64,000 bases of DNA, taken from the NCBI RefSeq assembly GCF_014858725.1, contig NZ_AQGV01000012.1, positions 2,294,001 to 2,358,000 on the forward strand, written 5' to 3'. A model generated the notes under the pieces. It saw only the letters and a program-made list of their open reading frames with translations, did not search any database and was not told the DNA's origin. The DNA is from Pseudoalteromonas aurantia 208 (GTDB taxonomy: Bacteria; Pseudomonadota; Gammaproteobacteria; Enterobacterales; Alteromonadaceae). A program made the position numbers and the translations under genes. Shown in pieces: positions 17,787-26,994 of this stretch. The stretch's first letter is position 1. Every line of letters begins with the position of its first letter.

Positions 17787-20117
17787 ATGCACACACTCCC
17801 AATTGATAAGATAAAAACCGATTTTCTTTCTACAATTACACACTGTGATGTGATTGTCAGTGCAGCAACTGGATCTGGTAAATCAACTTGTCTACCGATT
17901 TGGGCAAGCAACATCGGTAAGGTCCTTGTCATTGAGCCAAGGAGAATTGCTTGCACCTCACTAGCTGAGTATTTAGCTCTAAAAAGTGGCCAACCACTTG
18001 GCTCTAAAATAGGCTATGCCATTCGATTTGAAACACATTTCAATGAACAATCAGACGTGGTATTTGTTACGCCAGGGGTTGCTCTCAGGTGGTTTTTTGA
18101 GGACAAACTGAGTCAATTTAGTGTCGTTATGTTAGACGAATTCCATGAACGTCGTTGGGATATAGATTTGATGCTTGCTTTACTCAAGCAACATAAAAAA
18201 CATCGCCTGATAATCACTTCAGCTACACTCAACACAAAAAAATTAACCGACTATCTTGATGCAAAGCTGCTACACAGTGACGGTATCATGTATCCGGTAG
18301 AAGAAGTTTTCTTTACTTCAAATAGCAACGAAATGCCCTCAAAAGACCAACTTAGCGAACGTACAGTTGATGCATGTAGCTATGCATTAAAGCAAACGCA
18401 AGGCGATATTCTAGTGTTTCTACCTGGTAAAGCCGAAATACAGGCTGCCGCTGCCGCTGCAAAAAAATTGAATAAGCTCGTCGTCAGCTTATATGGGGGG
18501 TGCGCTAAGCAACAACAAGAACTTGCGTTAAAAACGCAAACCGAGCAACGGATTATTTTTTCCACAAATGTTGCTGAAACATCGTTGACCATACCCAATA
18601 TAAGCTGTGTTATTGATTCTGGCCTAGAACGACGTACTCATCTTCGTGCAGAAAAGACAGTACTGGCCTTAGATACAATTAGCAAAGATTCTGCCAAACA
18701 ACGTTTAGGACGTGCGGGACGCACGCAGCAAGGCCTGTGTATACGATTATACGGGGAGTATGCACCTTTGATTTCATCCACTCCGCCTGAAATACTGCGA
18801 GAAAACCTAACTGAACTCGTATTAGCGGCATCTTGTTCTAGTCATGGTATTGATTCATTAGAGTTTATCGAAGCACTGCCACTTAAATCAAAACAGGCAT
18901 CGGTAGCAATATTAACTTCGATAGGTGCTATTGATCTGCAAGGCAAGGCAACTGACTTAGGTAAGAGGTTATACCCTCTACCTATCGATATAGAGCTGGC
19001 ATACCTTATCAATTCAATGCCAAATAACTCACTTAAACAAGCCATGATTGATATTGCAGCACTGCTCACTGTTCCTGCTAAGGTTTACCAACTTCCAAGG
19101 CAACAAACGTTAATTGAATCATTGAATCTGCAGCTCCCAAATGCGTGTGACTTAGAACTGGCGATTGGAGTAGTAAGAGGCCAAGTAACCGACCTTATTA
19201 TTGAGTGTGATGCACTGCGTGAAGCCATCCAATTTAGCGAGTTGCTTCGTAGTGCATTTGACTTGCCTGAACTAAAATATGCAGCAAGTTTCAATCACAG
19301 TGATTTAGTTGAAGCTATCGCTTACGCTAAACCGAACTCAGTTTACATAAAGCGCCAAAACCGACGGGGTGCATTTGGCAATGGTACTATTGAAGTTATA
19401 CCAGCAAAAGATTCTCGTATCAGTGCGCAATGTCACGCTATGCTCGTGCTCAATACTTACGCATTAGCAGGAAAAGGTACTAAGCAAGCCATGACTCTCG
19501 CCACACTCAATGCGCCCTTTTCAACTACATTAATCAATAAATTAAATTTAGGGGAACATACTTTAAGTCATGCAGAGTTAATCGATGATATTATCATGGT
19601 TAATTCAATATACTCTTATTCTGGTGTGCAAATTAGTGAGAAGAAGTTAATACCGCAAGGACCCGCTCTGCTTAATGCATGTTGTGAACTTATATTAAAT
19701 GACACTTTATTCTCCCCCATCGGACAAAATATAAAAAATGCCATTAAGTACCATATACTATATAACCAAGCCAATAACATAATTGAAGATTTGCCTCTCC
19801 CTGATATATATATTTACAATAAACTAGAAAGCCTAGGAGTAAATGAACAGCAAGATTTGGAATTAATTGAACCAGCAGACTTAGCCTATCACGAAATAGA
19901 CTCTTGGGTAATATCACCCTTTATTGAAAAACACCCACTTATAGTTCAGTTGAATGACTTAGTTATGGGTGTTGAATATCATTTTAACGCCAAGCGAATA
20001 ACATTACATTATAAGCTTGGGAAAAGGAAAGACTTACCTAAACGTTGGGAGTTACCTACGTGGAGCGGATTTTCTATATGTTATAAGAAAGCAAGTAAGA
20101 CAGTTCAAGTTAGGTAA
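17787..20117 (+). CDS. hrpB: ATP-dependent helicase HrpB
   Basis: A 776-residue DEAH-family helicase (E. coli HrpB is about 809). Motif I is 'AATGSGKST' (K32), motif II is 'LDEFHERRW', motif III is 'SATLN', and motif VI is 'KQRLGRAGRTQQG'. The HA2-type helical region follows, and the C-terminal HrpB domain ends with 'WELPTWSGFSICYKKA'. HrpB has been tied to RNA processing and, in Xanthomonads, to adhesion and mRNA handling; its role here is inferred only from family. It is a single gene, divergent from mtfA. Confidence 0.93.
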   Translation: MHTLPIDKIKTDFLSTITHCDVIVSAATGSGKSTCLPIWASNIGKVLVIEPRRIACTSLAEYLALKSGQPLGSKIGYAIRFETHFNEQSDVVFVTPGVALRWFFEDKLSQFSVVMLDEFHERRWDIDLMLALLKQHKKHRLIITSATLNTKKLTDYLDAKLLHSDGIMYPVEEVFFTSNSNEMPSKDQLSERTVDACSYALKQTQGDILVFLPGKAEIQAAAAAAKKLNKLVVSLYGGCAKQQQELALKTQTEQRIIFSTNVAETSLTIPNISCVIDSGLERRTHLRAEKTVLALDTISKDSAKQRLGRAGRTQQGLCIRLYGEYAPLISSTPPEILRENLTELVLAASCSSHGIDSLEFIEALPLKSKQASVAILTSIGAIDLQGKATDLGKRLYPLPIDIELAYLINSMPNNSLKQAMIDIAALLTVPAKVYQLPRQQTLIESLNLQLPNACDLELAIGVVRGQVTDLIIECDALREAIQFSELLRSAFDLPELKYAASFNHSDLVEAIAYAKPNSVYIKRQNRRGAFGNGTIEVIPAKDSRISAQCHAMLVLNTYALAGKGTKQAMTLATLNAPFSTTLINKLNLGEHTLSHAELIDDIIMVNSIYSYSGVQISEKKLIPQGPALLNACCELILNDTLFSPIGQNIKNAIKYHILYNQANNIIEDLPLPDIYIYNKLESLGVNEQQDLELIEPADLAYHEIDSWVISPFIEKHPLIVQLNDLVMGVEYHFNAKRITLHYKLGKRKDLPKRWELPTWSGFSICYKKASKTVQVR

Positions 20118-20150
20118 GTAAGTACTTAACTTTCATTGCTAACGTTCTTT

Positions 20151-20393
20151 TTAAAAATCAGTATTTCCAGTAAATACACCTGCCTTTTGATGGTTGCGTA
20201 AAGACTCTTTTGAATCAGCTTTTATCAGTTCCCTCTCAGCTCTAGTTGAGCAGCGTTTTTGGGGTATACTACTGCCTATCGACTTGACTTGCTCACAACG
20301 ATAACCATCATCATTTTTTGCCACCAGTGCGTCATTCGTTTGACAACCACTTAGCAAAGCGATTAGTAGCGAGGGAAGAATACAGTTTCTCAT
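20151..20393 (-). CDS. Small putative lipoprotein
   Basis: An 80-residue protein with a lipoprotein signal peptide ending L14-S15-G16-C17. The mature part of about 63 residues is polar and has two cysteines ('GYRCEQVKSIGS', 'KRCSTRAERELI'), with a repeated basic/acidic helix. The motif 'RCEQVKSIGSSIPQKRC' resembles short conserved lipoproteins found widely in Alteromonadales, but I cannot assign a function. It converges on hrpB and lies downstream of the TonB receptor terminator. Confidence 0.65.
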   Translation of the reverse strand: MRNCILPSLLIALLSGCQTNDALVAKNDDGYRCEQVKSIGSSIPQKRCSTRAERELIKADSKESLRNHQKAGVFTGNTDF

Positions 20394-20587
20394 AATTTCA
20401 TTTCCTTATTTTTTATAATCAATATGTGCAAATTCACTTTGTAATTTTTAATTACCACTCACGTCCACACTAGCAAACACCAAAAAGCAAATCAATAAAA
20501 TGAGTCATTATAAATAACGAAATTGAGAGGTTATTAATATAAAACGTTATAAATATAAAGGTTGGGGTTTAGAGCGGTTTATAAAAT

Positions 20588-20615
20588 AAAAAAGCCACTC
20601 AAAGAGTGGCTTTTT
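20588..20615. terminator. Terminator downstream of TonB receptor 1
   Basis: GCCACTC (20594-20600) and GAGTGGC (20604-20610) form a stem with a 3-base loop, flanked by an A-run and a T-run. It terminates the minus-strand receptor gene ending at 20631 and is potentially bidirectional. The rest of 20394-20630 shows no gene. Confidence 0.88.
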
Positions 20616-20630
20616 CTTACGTATTTATTA

Positions 20631-23444
20631 TTAGAATGTGTAATCTACACTTACATAATAAGTACGAAGGAACTGATCATAGTAACGACCTTCATAGCCA
20701 ACTAAGTGACCTTCAGGATCTGCCAGTGACATTGGTGGAGCTTTGTCTAGTAAGTTGTTCACACCAACAGCAATGTTCATGTTCTCAACACCTTTATACT
20801 CAACTTTATAGTCAACAGTCATGTGAGAAGGGATTCTAAACTGAACTGACGTCGTTGCAAAACGAGTTTGTTCAGTACCCGTGCTATCGTAGAATGTCTC
20901 GATACCAGGGTTAGCAATAGTACCCGTACCTACGTTAGCAGGAGCATCTTTCCAGCCTGACTTATACTTGAAGCGTAGAGTATGGCCAAAGTCACCATGA
21001 GTTAGTGAGTTTGTTACATTGATGATGTTTCTGAAAACAACATCTTGGTCAGTACCATAACGACCTAAGCTGCTTGTCCACTCGTATGGGAATACACCTG
21101 CAAGAGTATATTCAGACTGGTCTATGTAAGTACCTTGAACCATAGTCTTTAACTCACCGAATGACAGATCATTGTTAACTACAAACTTCCAGTCATAACC
21201 TGATGTCTTGTTTTTACCAATGTTAATTGGCGCAGTTACAACACTCAGTAATTGGTTTGTCGCATCTGAACGGTCTGCAGCAACAATAAAGCGCTCGTCA
21301 AACAATCCTGGGTTAGCAAACATATAATCTTGGTCTGGACGTTGTACTTGATCTGTAATCTCTACTGACCAGTAATCTACCTCAAATGAGAAGTCTGTAG
21401 ATGGAGAGTATACAAAACCAATTGAGCTTTGATCAGATGTCTCAGGAGATAGTGAACTACTACCTAAGTTAAAGCGTTGATACTGCAGTGAACCTGGAGG
21501 ACAGAATGCTGCACGTGAATCAGAGCTAGGCAATGGACAGGTGTAGTTATTACTTGTTACACCAAATGATGATAGAGGCTCAGCAATCTGAATCAATGTC
21601 GCAGCACGGAAACCTGTTCCTACAGAACCACGAACAACAAGATCATCAGTTGCTTGGTAACGGAAACTTACTTTGTAAGTTGTGTCATTCTCTTCAGTGT
21701 TAACATCGCCAGCACCTGAAAGCTTATCTGATACTGCACCAATTGAGTCATAACGAGCAGCAACATTGAAGCTTAAGTCATCAGTTGCTGGGATTTGGAA
21801 CTCAACAAACGCACCATAAGTTGATCTTTCTAACTCATAATCGAAATCACCGCCGCCGTCACCAAAACGTCTGTCTGACACATTCGCAGCACTACGGATT
21901 GATTTATATGTGTTTGTACGGTAATCAACACCGTAACCTGCATATACATCACCTGCAGGTAGTTCAAATACAGCCTGAGATGCGCGGAAGTCAAATGATA
22001 AAGACTCTGTTGTTGTATCATCATCTTTTTCACGGTACTGAGCTTCTTCTAACGCAGCTAGGCTGTCAGAATCTTGCATGAAATCTTCGTATGACTTGAA
22101 GATATCAATACGACCAGCGCCAACAAAGTCAGCAAACTTTTCGTTATAGTAACCATTTAAACGTGTATCTGAACGCTCAGATTTCGAGTAAACAACGGCT
22201 GTATTGAAATCAATATCGTCAAACATTACGCCTTCAAAACCAACAATGGCGTTGAAAGATTTAGTGTTATTTTCGTCTGTACGGTTACCGCCAGGAAGAC
22301 CACGCCATCTGCCACGGAATTCAGTAACATTAGCAGCCTGTTCAGCTGTAAGATTAGGTACAATGTGTCTTTCGAATAAAACACTATCTAAAGCAATACG
22401 GATGTTACCAGTAGGCATTGGAGCAACACGACTTGTCAATGAGAAGTCTGTGTAGTTAAACGTACCAAATGCTTTGATATCATCAGTTACTGCAATATCT
22501 GTTTGAAGCATTAGTGCTGTACGTTCATTTTCTGGGAAAATTTCTAACTGACTTGTAAAGTCGAACGAACAAAATGTATCGCCAGGTGCAAAGGCAGTAT
22601 TCACATCACAACCATTGTTTGCGCGTGCAAATGGTGTAAATGCTGTAGTAGTACCATCTTCAAATGTTAAGAAAGCATTACCTGGAATTGAGTTTGAAGA
22701 ACCATTGATATCGTAATATTGGTTACCATTGTGTTCAAATTCTAAGAAACCTGTTTTAGCAAACTCACGGTCAGCAGAACGTAATGAATCCGTTGTATCG
22801 TGGCTTAAAGATGCAACAATACTGAAACCATCTCTGTCAAAATCACCGTAACCTGTTGTTACACTTAGGTTGTACGACTCTGCACCATCTTTAGGTTGGT
22901 CAGTACGAAAAGCAACTGTAGTGCCATCTTGCTCTGATTTAAGGATGAAGTTAATTACACCAGCAATTGCATCAGAACCGTAAAGTGCAGAAGCACCATC
23001 TGTTAGTACTTCAACACGCTCAACCGCTGCTAGCGGGATGTTGTTAAGGTTAACTGAGCTACCAGAACCTGATGGCGCAAGACGACGGCCATTTAAAAGT
23101 ACTAGTGTATATTGATCACCAAGACCACGTAATGAAGCTGTTGCAATACCTGCACCACCACCACCAACAGAAGAAACAGGTGTTGTAAATCCTTGCATTG
23201 AAGGAATCTGAGCAACCAAATCTGGAACGCTTGTTACACCAGTATTTTTGATATCTTCAGCACTGATCACATCAATTGGAAGTGCGCCAGCAAGGTCTGT
23301 ACCTTTAATACTAGAACCTGTTACTTCTATACGTTCAACTTTATCTTCTTCTGCAGCAAATGTATTTGCTGAAAAGGCAACTGTTGAAGCTGCACCAAAT
23401 GCGAACGCTAAGCGAACAGCTTTTGAAACTTTGTTGTTTAACAT
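20631..23444 (-). CDS. TonB-dependent outer-membrane receptor 1
   Basis: A 937-residue receptor with a signal peptide (to about residue 30, 'FSANTFAAEE'), a TonB-box-like stretch 'VERIEVTGSSI', and a plug domain (about 50-170; 'TLVLLNGRRLAP', 'VERVEVLTDGASALYGSDAIAGVINFI'). A C-terminal beta-barrel follows, ending with the aromatic 'TYYVSVDYTF'. The barrel has a 'GGNRTD' loop and Cys pairs. It would import a scarce substrate (peptide, siderophore or glycan are possibilities) using TonB energy. The SD GGGAG precedes the ATG, and a GATCAG...CTGATC hairpin lies upstream in the leader. It is a clear paralogue of the next gene. Confidence 0.93.
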   Translation of the reverse strand: MLNNKVSKAVRLAFAFGAASTVAFSANTFAAEEDKVERIEVTGSSIKGTDLAGALPIDVISAEDIKNTGVTSVPDLVAQIPSMQGFTTPVSSVGGGGAGIATASLRGLGDQYTLVLLNGRRLAPSGSGSSVNLNNIPLAAVERVEVLTDGASALYGSDAIAGVINFILKSEQDGTTVAFRTDQPKDGAESYNLSVTTGYGDFDRDGFSIVASLSHDTTDSLRSADREFAKTGFLEFEHNGNQYYDINGSSNSIPGNAFLTFEDGTTTAFTPFARANNGCDVNTAFAPGDTFCSFDFTSQLEIFPENERTALMLQTDIAVTDDIKAFGTFNYTDFSLTSRVAPMPTGNIRIALDSVLFERHIVPNLTAEQAANVTEFRGRWRGLPGGNRTDENNTKSFNAIVGFEGVMFDDIDFNTAVVYSKSERSDTRLNGYYNEKFADFVGAGRIDIFKSYEDFMQDSDSLAALEEAQYREKDDDTTTESLSFDFRASQAVFELPAGDVYAGYGVDYRTNTYKSIRSAANVSDRRFGDGGGDFDYELERSTYGAFVEFQIPATDDLSFNVAARYDSIGAVSDKLSGAGDVNTEENDTTYKVSFRYQATDDLVVRGSVGTGFRAATLIQIAEPLSSFGVTSNNYTCPLPSSDSRAAFCPPGSLQYQRFNLGSSSLSPETSDQSSIGFVYSPSTDFSFEVDYWSVEITDQVQRPDQDYMFANPGLFDERFIVAADRSDATNQLLSVVTAPINIGKNKTSGYDWKFVVNNDLSFGELKTMVQGTYIDQSEYTLAGVFPYEWTSSLGRYGTDQDVVFRNIINVTNSLTHGDFGHTLRFKYKSGWKDAPANVGTGTIANPGIETFYDSTGTEQTRFATTSVQFRIPSHMTVDYKVEYKGVENMNIAVGVNNLLDKAPPMSLADPEGHLVGYEGRYYDQFLRTYYVSVDYTF

Positions 23445-23877
23445 GTGTTATTTCTCCCTGGGATCAGCAAATATGTAAACTACTGATCTATATAATTTTT
23501 ATTTGTATGTTGAAAATTTCGATTCAATTTCAATTCAAAAGTACCGATTTCACAACTGCGTGACATACTAATCCTTGAAAAAAGCGTAGGTCAACACTTA
23601 ATTAGCTTTGAGTTATACCACGCACAAGCCAACAATCCCAAATATCGGGATAATAACGTAAATTAAAAAACAGCAGAAAGCAGATTAAAAAAGGAACGTG
23701 GGCATTAAAAACAGGAACTTAAATAAAATCACACAGATAAAAAAAAGATAACAAGTAGTTAAGTAAAAACTTAAAAATGCAAAATTCGGGATTTGAAATA
23801 AATTTCAATAATTTAAATTATCGACAAAAAACATGTAAAAAAATAAGTTGTAAAATTGAATTTCAGTAAACAGGCAT
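23445..23877. other. Intergenic leader between TonB receptors
   Basis: An A/T-rich region with no convincing reading frame. It holds the receptor 1 promoter and leader: SD GGGAG just upstream of the start, an inverted repeat GATCAG (23462-23467) / CTGATC (23483-23488) next to it, and a short TCCC...GGGA stem near 23636-23650. The roughly 170 bases next to the upstream terminator are featureless poly-A/T. Confidence 0.5.
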
Positions 23878-23906
23878 AAAAAAAGCCTCACTTTCGTGAG
23901 GCTTTT
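23878..23906. terminator. Terminator downstream of TonB receptor 2
   Basis: GCCTCAC (23885-23891) and GTGAGGC (23896-23902) form a stem with loop TTTC, flanked by A7 on the left and TTTT on the right. It terminates the minus-strand receptor gene ending at 23940. Confidence 0.9.
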
Positions 23907-23939
23907 ATACAAATAGCTAATTAAATAATTAACGAATGA

Positions 23940-26801
23940 TTAGAACGTGTAATCAGCTTGAACATAGAAAGTACGTCCATATGCATCAGCATAACGTGGA
24001 TCGTAACCTACTTGGTGACCAGCTGAACCATTGAATGTTAAAGGTGGCTCTTTATCAAATAAGTTCTTAATACCAAATGTAAAGTTTGCATTGTCACCAT
24101 AAGCATAACCTAAACGGTAGTCAAACAATGTATATACTGGTACTTGCTTCTGGATAAGGTTGCCGTCAACAGTTTTTGTTACGTCATCTGCTTCTGAAAC
24201 TCGGAATGCAACACCTACAGCCGCATCTCTATACCCGCTGCGTGAACGAATGTTCAAGCTGTGTGTAAAGTCGCCATGCGTCAAAGTATTGTTAACACTA
24301 ATGATATTACGGAAAGCAACTTGCTCATCTGGACCTACTTGGCCAAGGCTAGTATCCCACTCATCAGTTGTACCAACTTTTAGGCTCTCATCTTCAATTA
24401 GGTAAGTACCTTGGATAGACGTTTTCAATGTACCAAATGATAACTCATTTGTTAGGTCGAAATGCCAATCAATACCTGATGTATTTGATTTACCAACGTT
24501 TTGTGCTGAACGAATAATGGCAAGTACAGTATCACCGGTACCATTATCAATCTTAGTTACAAACTTATCTGCGTACGTTGCAGAATCAAACCAGATTTGG
24601 TTTGGTTCTAAACGACGAACTTGGTTTGTCATTTCAATATTCCAGTAATCAACACCGAAACTTGTGCCTGAATCACCAGCCCATACAAAACCTACTGAGT
24701 ATTGCTCTGACTCTTCTGGAGAAAGGTTCGCATTACCTTCACGGTATACGTCATACTGAATTTTCTCAGGGTTACAGAACTGCTTAAGTGGGTGATTTGT
24801 TGCACCTAGAAGTGCATTACAGTCATACGCTGTTGCTGTTACACCAAACTCTAGACGAGGTGCACCAATTTGACGCATTGTTGGTGCTTTGAAGCCTGTA
24901 CCGTATGATGCACGAAGTAGTAACTCATCTGTAGGACGGTAAGATGCACTGATCTTATACGTCGTATCATTTACGTCATCACTTACGCTTGTGTTACCAG
25001 TACGTAGTGAGTCAGTTACACCACCAATGTTGTCGTAACGGAGTGAACCTGTTACTTCTAAGTTCTCAAGTACTGGAACAATAATCTCAGCAAATGCACC
25101 GTAACCATCACGGTCTAAATCAAATTCAGTACCCGCTGACTCAAACAATACGATCTCGTCGTTTTGTCCTTTACCATTCGTTAGAGAGTACTCTGATTGA
25201 CGGTAATCAAAACCAACACCTAAATAAACAGTACCTGCATCTAGGTCTGCAATTGCACCTGATAGCTTACCTTCAACCGCTAGCATTGATGTATCAGTTG
25301 TCTCCCAAAGGCCACTGAACATTGTATCTGCTACCATTTTGCGCTGTTCATCAGATAGGTTCTCTGGCGCATCAAAGATATCAACTGCACCTGAAGTTAC
25401 AAGCGCCATGAAAGGTTCAGTTAACGGGTAACCTGTAAGACGTGTGTTTTCTTGCTTAGAATCACCTGCAGTTACAGCAACATCGTATGACCATTCGTTG
25501 ATCTCACCACGTAAACCTGCAACAAAATGACTTGTTTTCGTATTTCTTTCATCTGTACGGTTGCCACCTGGCAGTGTACGCCAGCGCGCTGCAACACGTG
25601 TCATGTCAGCTAATACATTAGCTGGAAGGTGAGGAATTACATTTGCTTGTACAACACTTGAATCTGTCGGTAGTGTAAATGTACCTGTAGGGTATGGTGC
25701 AATACGCGATGTCAATGAGAAATCAGTGTATGACAATGAAGAGTAAGCTTCCGTTGTGTCGTTAATTTCTGCAACACCACTTAAGAAGAAGCTAGTACGC
25801 TCAGTCTCTGGCTGAATTTGTAACGTACTTGTGTAGTCAAACTGACAAGCAGTACCAGATGGCGCACTTGTTTCATGACATGTGCCACCATTTTTAGTTG
25901 CATACGGGTTGAAAGAATGCGTCGCTGTAACGTTTTTCTTGTTGCCGTCTGCATCAAGAAGGAACTCACCCGTATCAGCATCCTTTTGATAAACAAAGTT
26001 ACCATCTGCATCACGCGTGTTATAAGTTACATAAGCATTACCAGGGATTGCATTTACAGAACCTGCGGCTGCTAGGTAATTCTGGCCACCATGTTCAAAG
26101 TTGATGAAACCTGTTTTAGCAAAATCACGGTCAATTGATTGAAGGTTATCTTGCTCTTCATAGCTTACTGACGCCAAGATATTGAAACCATCTGAGCTTA
26201 GATCACCAAAACCCGTTGTTAATGAAATGCTTGAGCTTGATGTGTCTTTAGGCTTATCAAAACGCGCACTTACTGTCGTATCTTGTACGTCATCTTTAAG
26301 AATGAAGTTAACAACACCCGCGATTGCATCTGAACCGTATAGTGCTGATGCGCCATCTTTTAGAATTTCAACACGCTTTACAGCAGCTAAAGGGATGTTA
26401 TTCAGGTTGATAGTGCCACCTGAGTCAGCAGAAGGCATACGACGGCCATTTAAAAGTACTAGCGTATACTCTGCACCAATGTTTCTTAGTGAAGCAGTTT
26501 GAATACCACCACCACCACCTACAGATTCACCTGCGGTAGTGAAACCCTGCATTGAAGGTAACGTTGCGATAAGGTCAGGTACACTTGTAACACCTGTTTT
26601 TGCAATATCAGCTGCGCTGATAACATCAATTGGTAACGCACCTTCTAAATCTGTACGTTTGATTGCTGAACCGGTAACTTCAATACGTTCAACTTGTTCA
26701 TCACCTTCCGCAGCAAACGTATTTGCTGAAAAAGCAGCTGTTGACGCAGCGCCAAATGCGATAGCTAAACGCACCGCTTTTGAAACTTTTTGATTTAACA
26801 T
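23940..26801 (-). CDS. TonB-dependent outer-membrane receptor 2
   Basis: A 953-residue paralogue of the receptor downstream. The first ~75 residues are almost the same (signal peptide 'MLNQKVSKAVRLAIAFGAAS', 'VERIEVTGSAIKRTD'). The plug carries 'TLVLLNGRRMPS' and 'VKRVEILKDGASALYGSDAIAGVVNFIL', and the barrel ends 'TFYVQADYTF'. An extra ~20-residue Asp-rich insertion ('DADGNFVYQKDADTGEFLLDADG', residues about 265-290) resembles a calcium-binding loop and is missing in receptor 1. It has its own terminator, so the two are separate transcripts arisen by duplication. The substrate is unknown. Confidence 0.93.
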   Translation of the reverse strand: MLNQKVSKAVRLAIAFGAASTAAFSANTFAAEGDEQVERIEVTGSAIKRTDLEGALPIDVISAADIAKTGVTSVPDLIATLPSMQGFTTAGESVGGGGGIQTASLRNIGAEYTLVLLNGRRMPSADSGGTINLNNIPLAAVKRVEILKDGASALYGSDAIAGVVNFILKDDVQDTTVSARFDKPKDTSSSSISLTTGFGDLSSDGFNILASVSYEEQDNLQSIDRDFAKTGFINFEHGGQNYLAAAGSVNAIPGNAYVTYNTRDADGNFVYQKDADTGEFLLDADGNKKNVTATHSFNPYATKNGGTCHETSAPSGTACQFDYTSTLQIQPETERTSFFLSGVAEINDTTEAYSSLSYTDFSLTSRIAPYPTGTFTLPTDSSVVQANVIPHLPANVLADMTRVAARWRTLPGGNRTDERNTKTSHFVAGLRGEINEWSYDVAVTAGDSKQENTRLTGYPLTEPFMALVTSGAVDIFDAPENLSDEQRKMVADTMFSGLWETTDTSMLAVEGKLSGAIADLDAGTVYLGVGFDYRQSEYSLTNGKGQNDEIVLFESAGTEFDLDRDGYGAFAEIIVPVLENLEVTGSLRYDNIGGVTDSLRTGNTSVSDDVNDTTYKISASYRPTDELLLRASYGTGFKAPTMRQIGAPRLEFGVTATAYDCNALLGATNHPLKQFCNPEKIQYDVYREGNANLSPEESEQYSVGFVWAGDSGTSFGVDYWNIEMTNQVRRLEPNQIWFDSATYADKFVTKIDNGTGDTVLAIIRSAQNVGKSNTSGIDWHFDLTNELSFGTLKTSIQGTYLIEDESLKVGTTDEWDTSLGQVGPDEQVAFRNIISVNNTLTHGDFTHSLNIRSRSGYRDAAVGVAFRVSEADDVTKTVDGNLIQKQVPVYTLFDYRLGYAYGDNANFTFGIKNLFDKEPPLTFNGSAGHQVGYDPRYADAYGRTFYVQADYTF

Positions 26802-26994
26802 TTGTATCTCCCAGGACCACTTGTTAGTAGCTTGTAATTTTTCGGGCTTAAGCCTCTATATTTAATTGCACAAAAGCAACATTCACCATGAATATTAAAC
26901 AAGCAGTGACGTAAGCGTCAACACTAATTATTGAATTAATGTCAATTACCCAAAACAAACAATAAATCAACTTTCACGTAACAAACCAATGATA

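Noticed and set aside
21785..22081. His/Gln-rich plus-strand reading frame inside TonB receptor 1
   Set aside because: Antisense artefact of Asn/Ser-rich coding; no RBS or homologue pattern.
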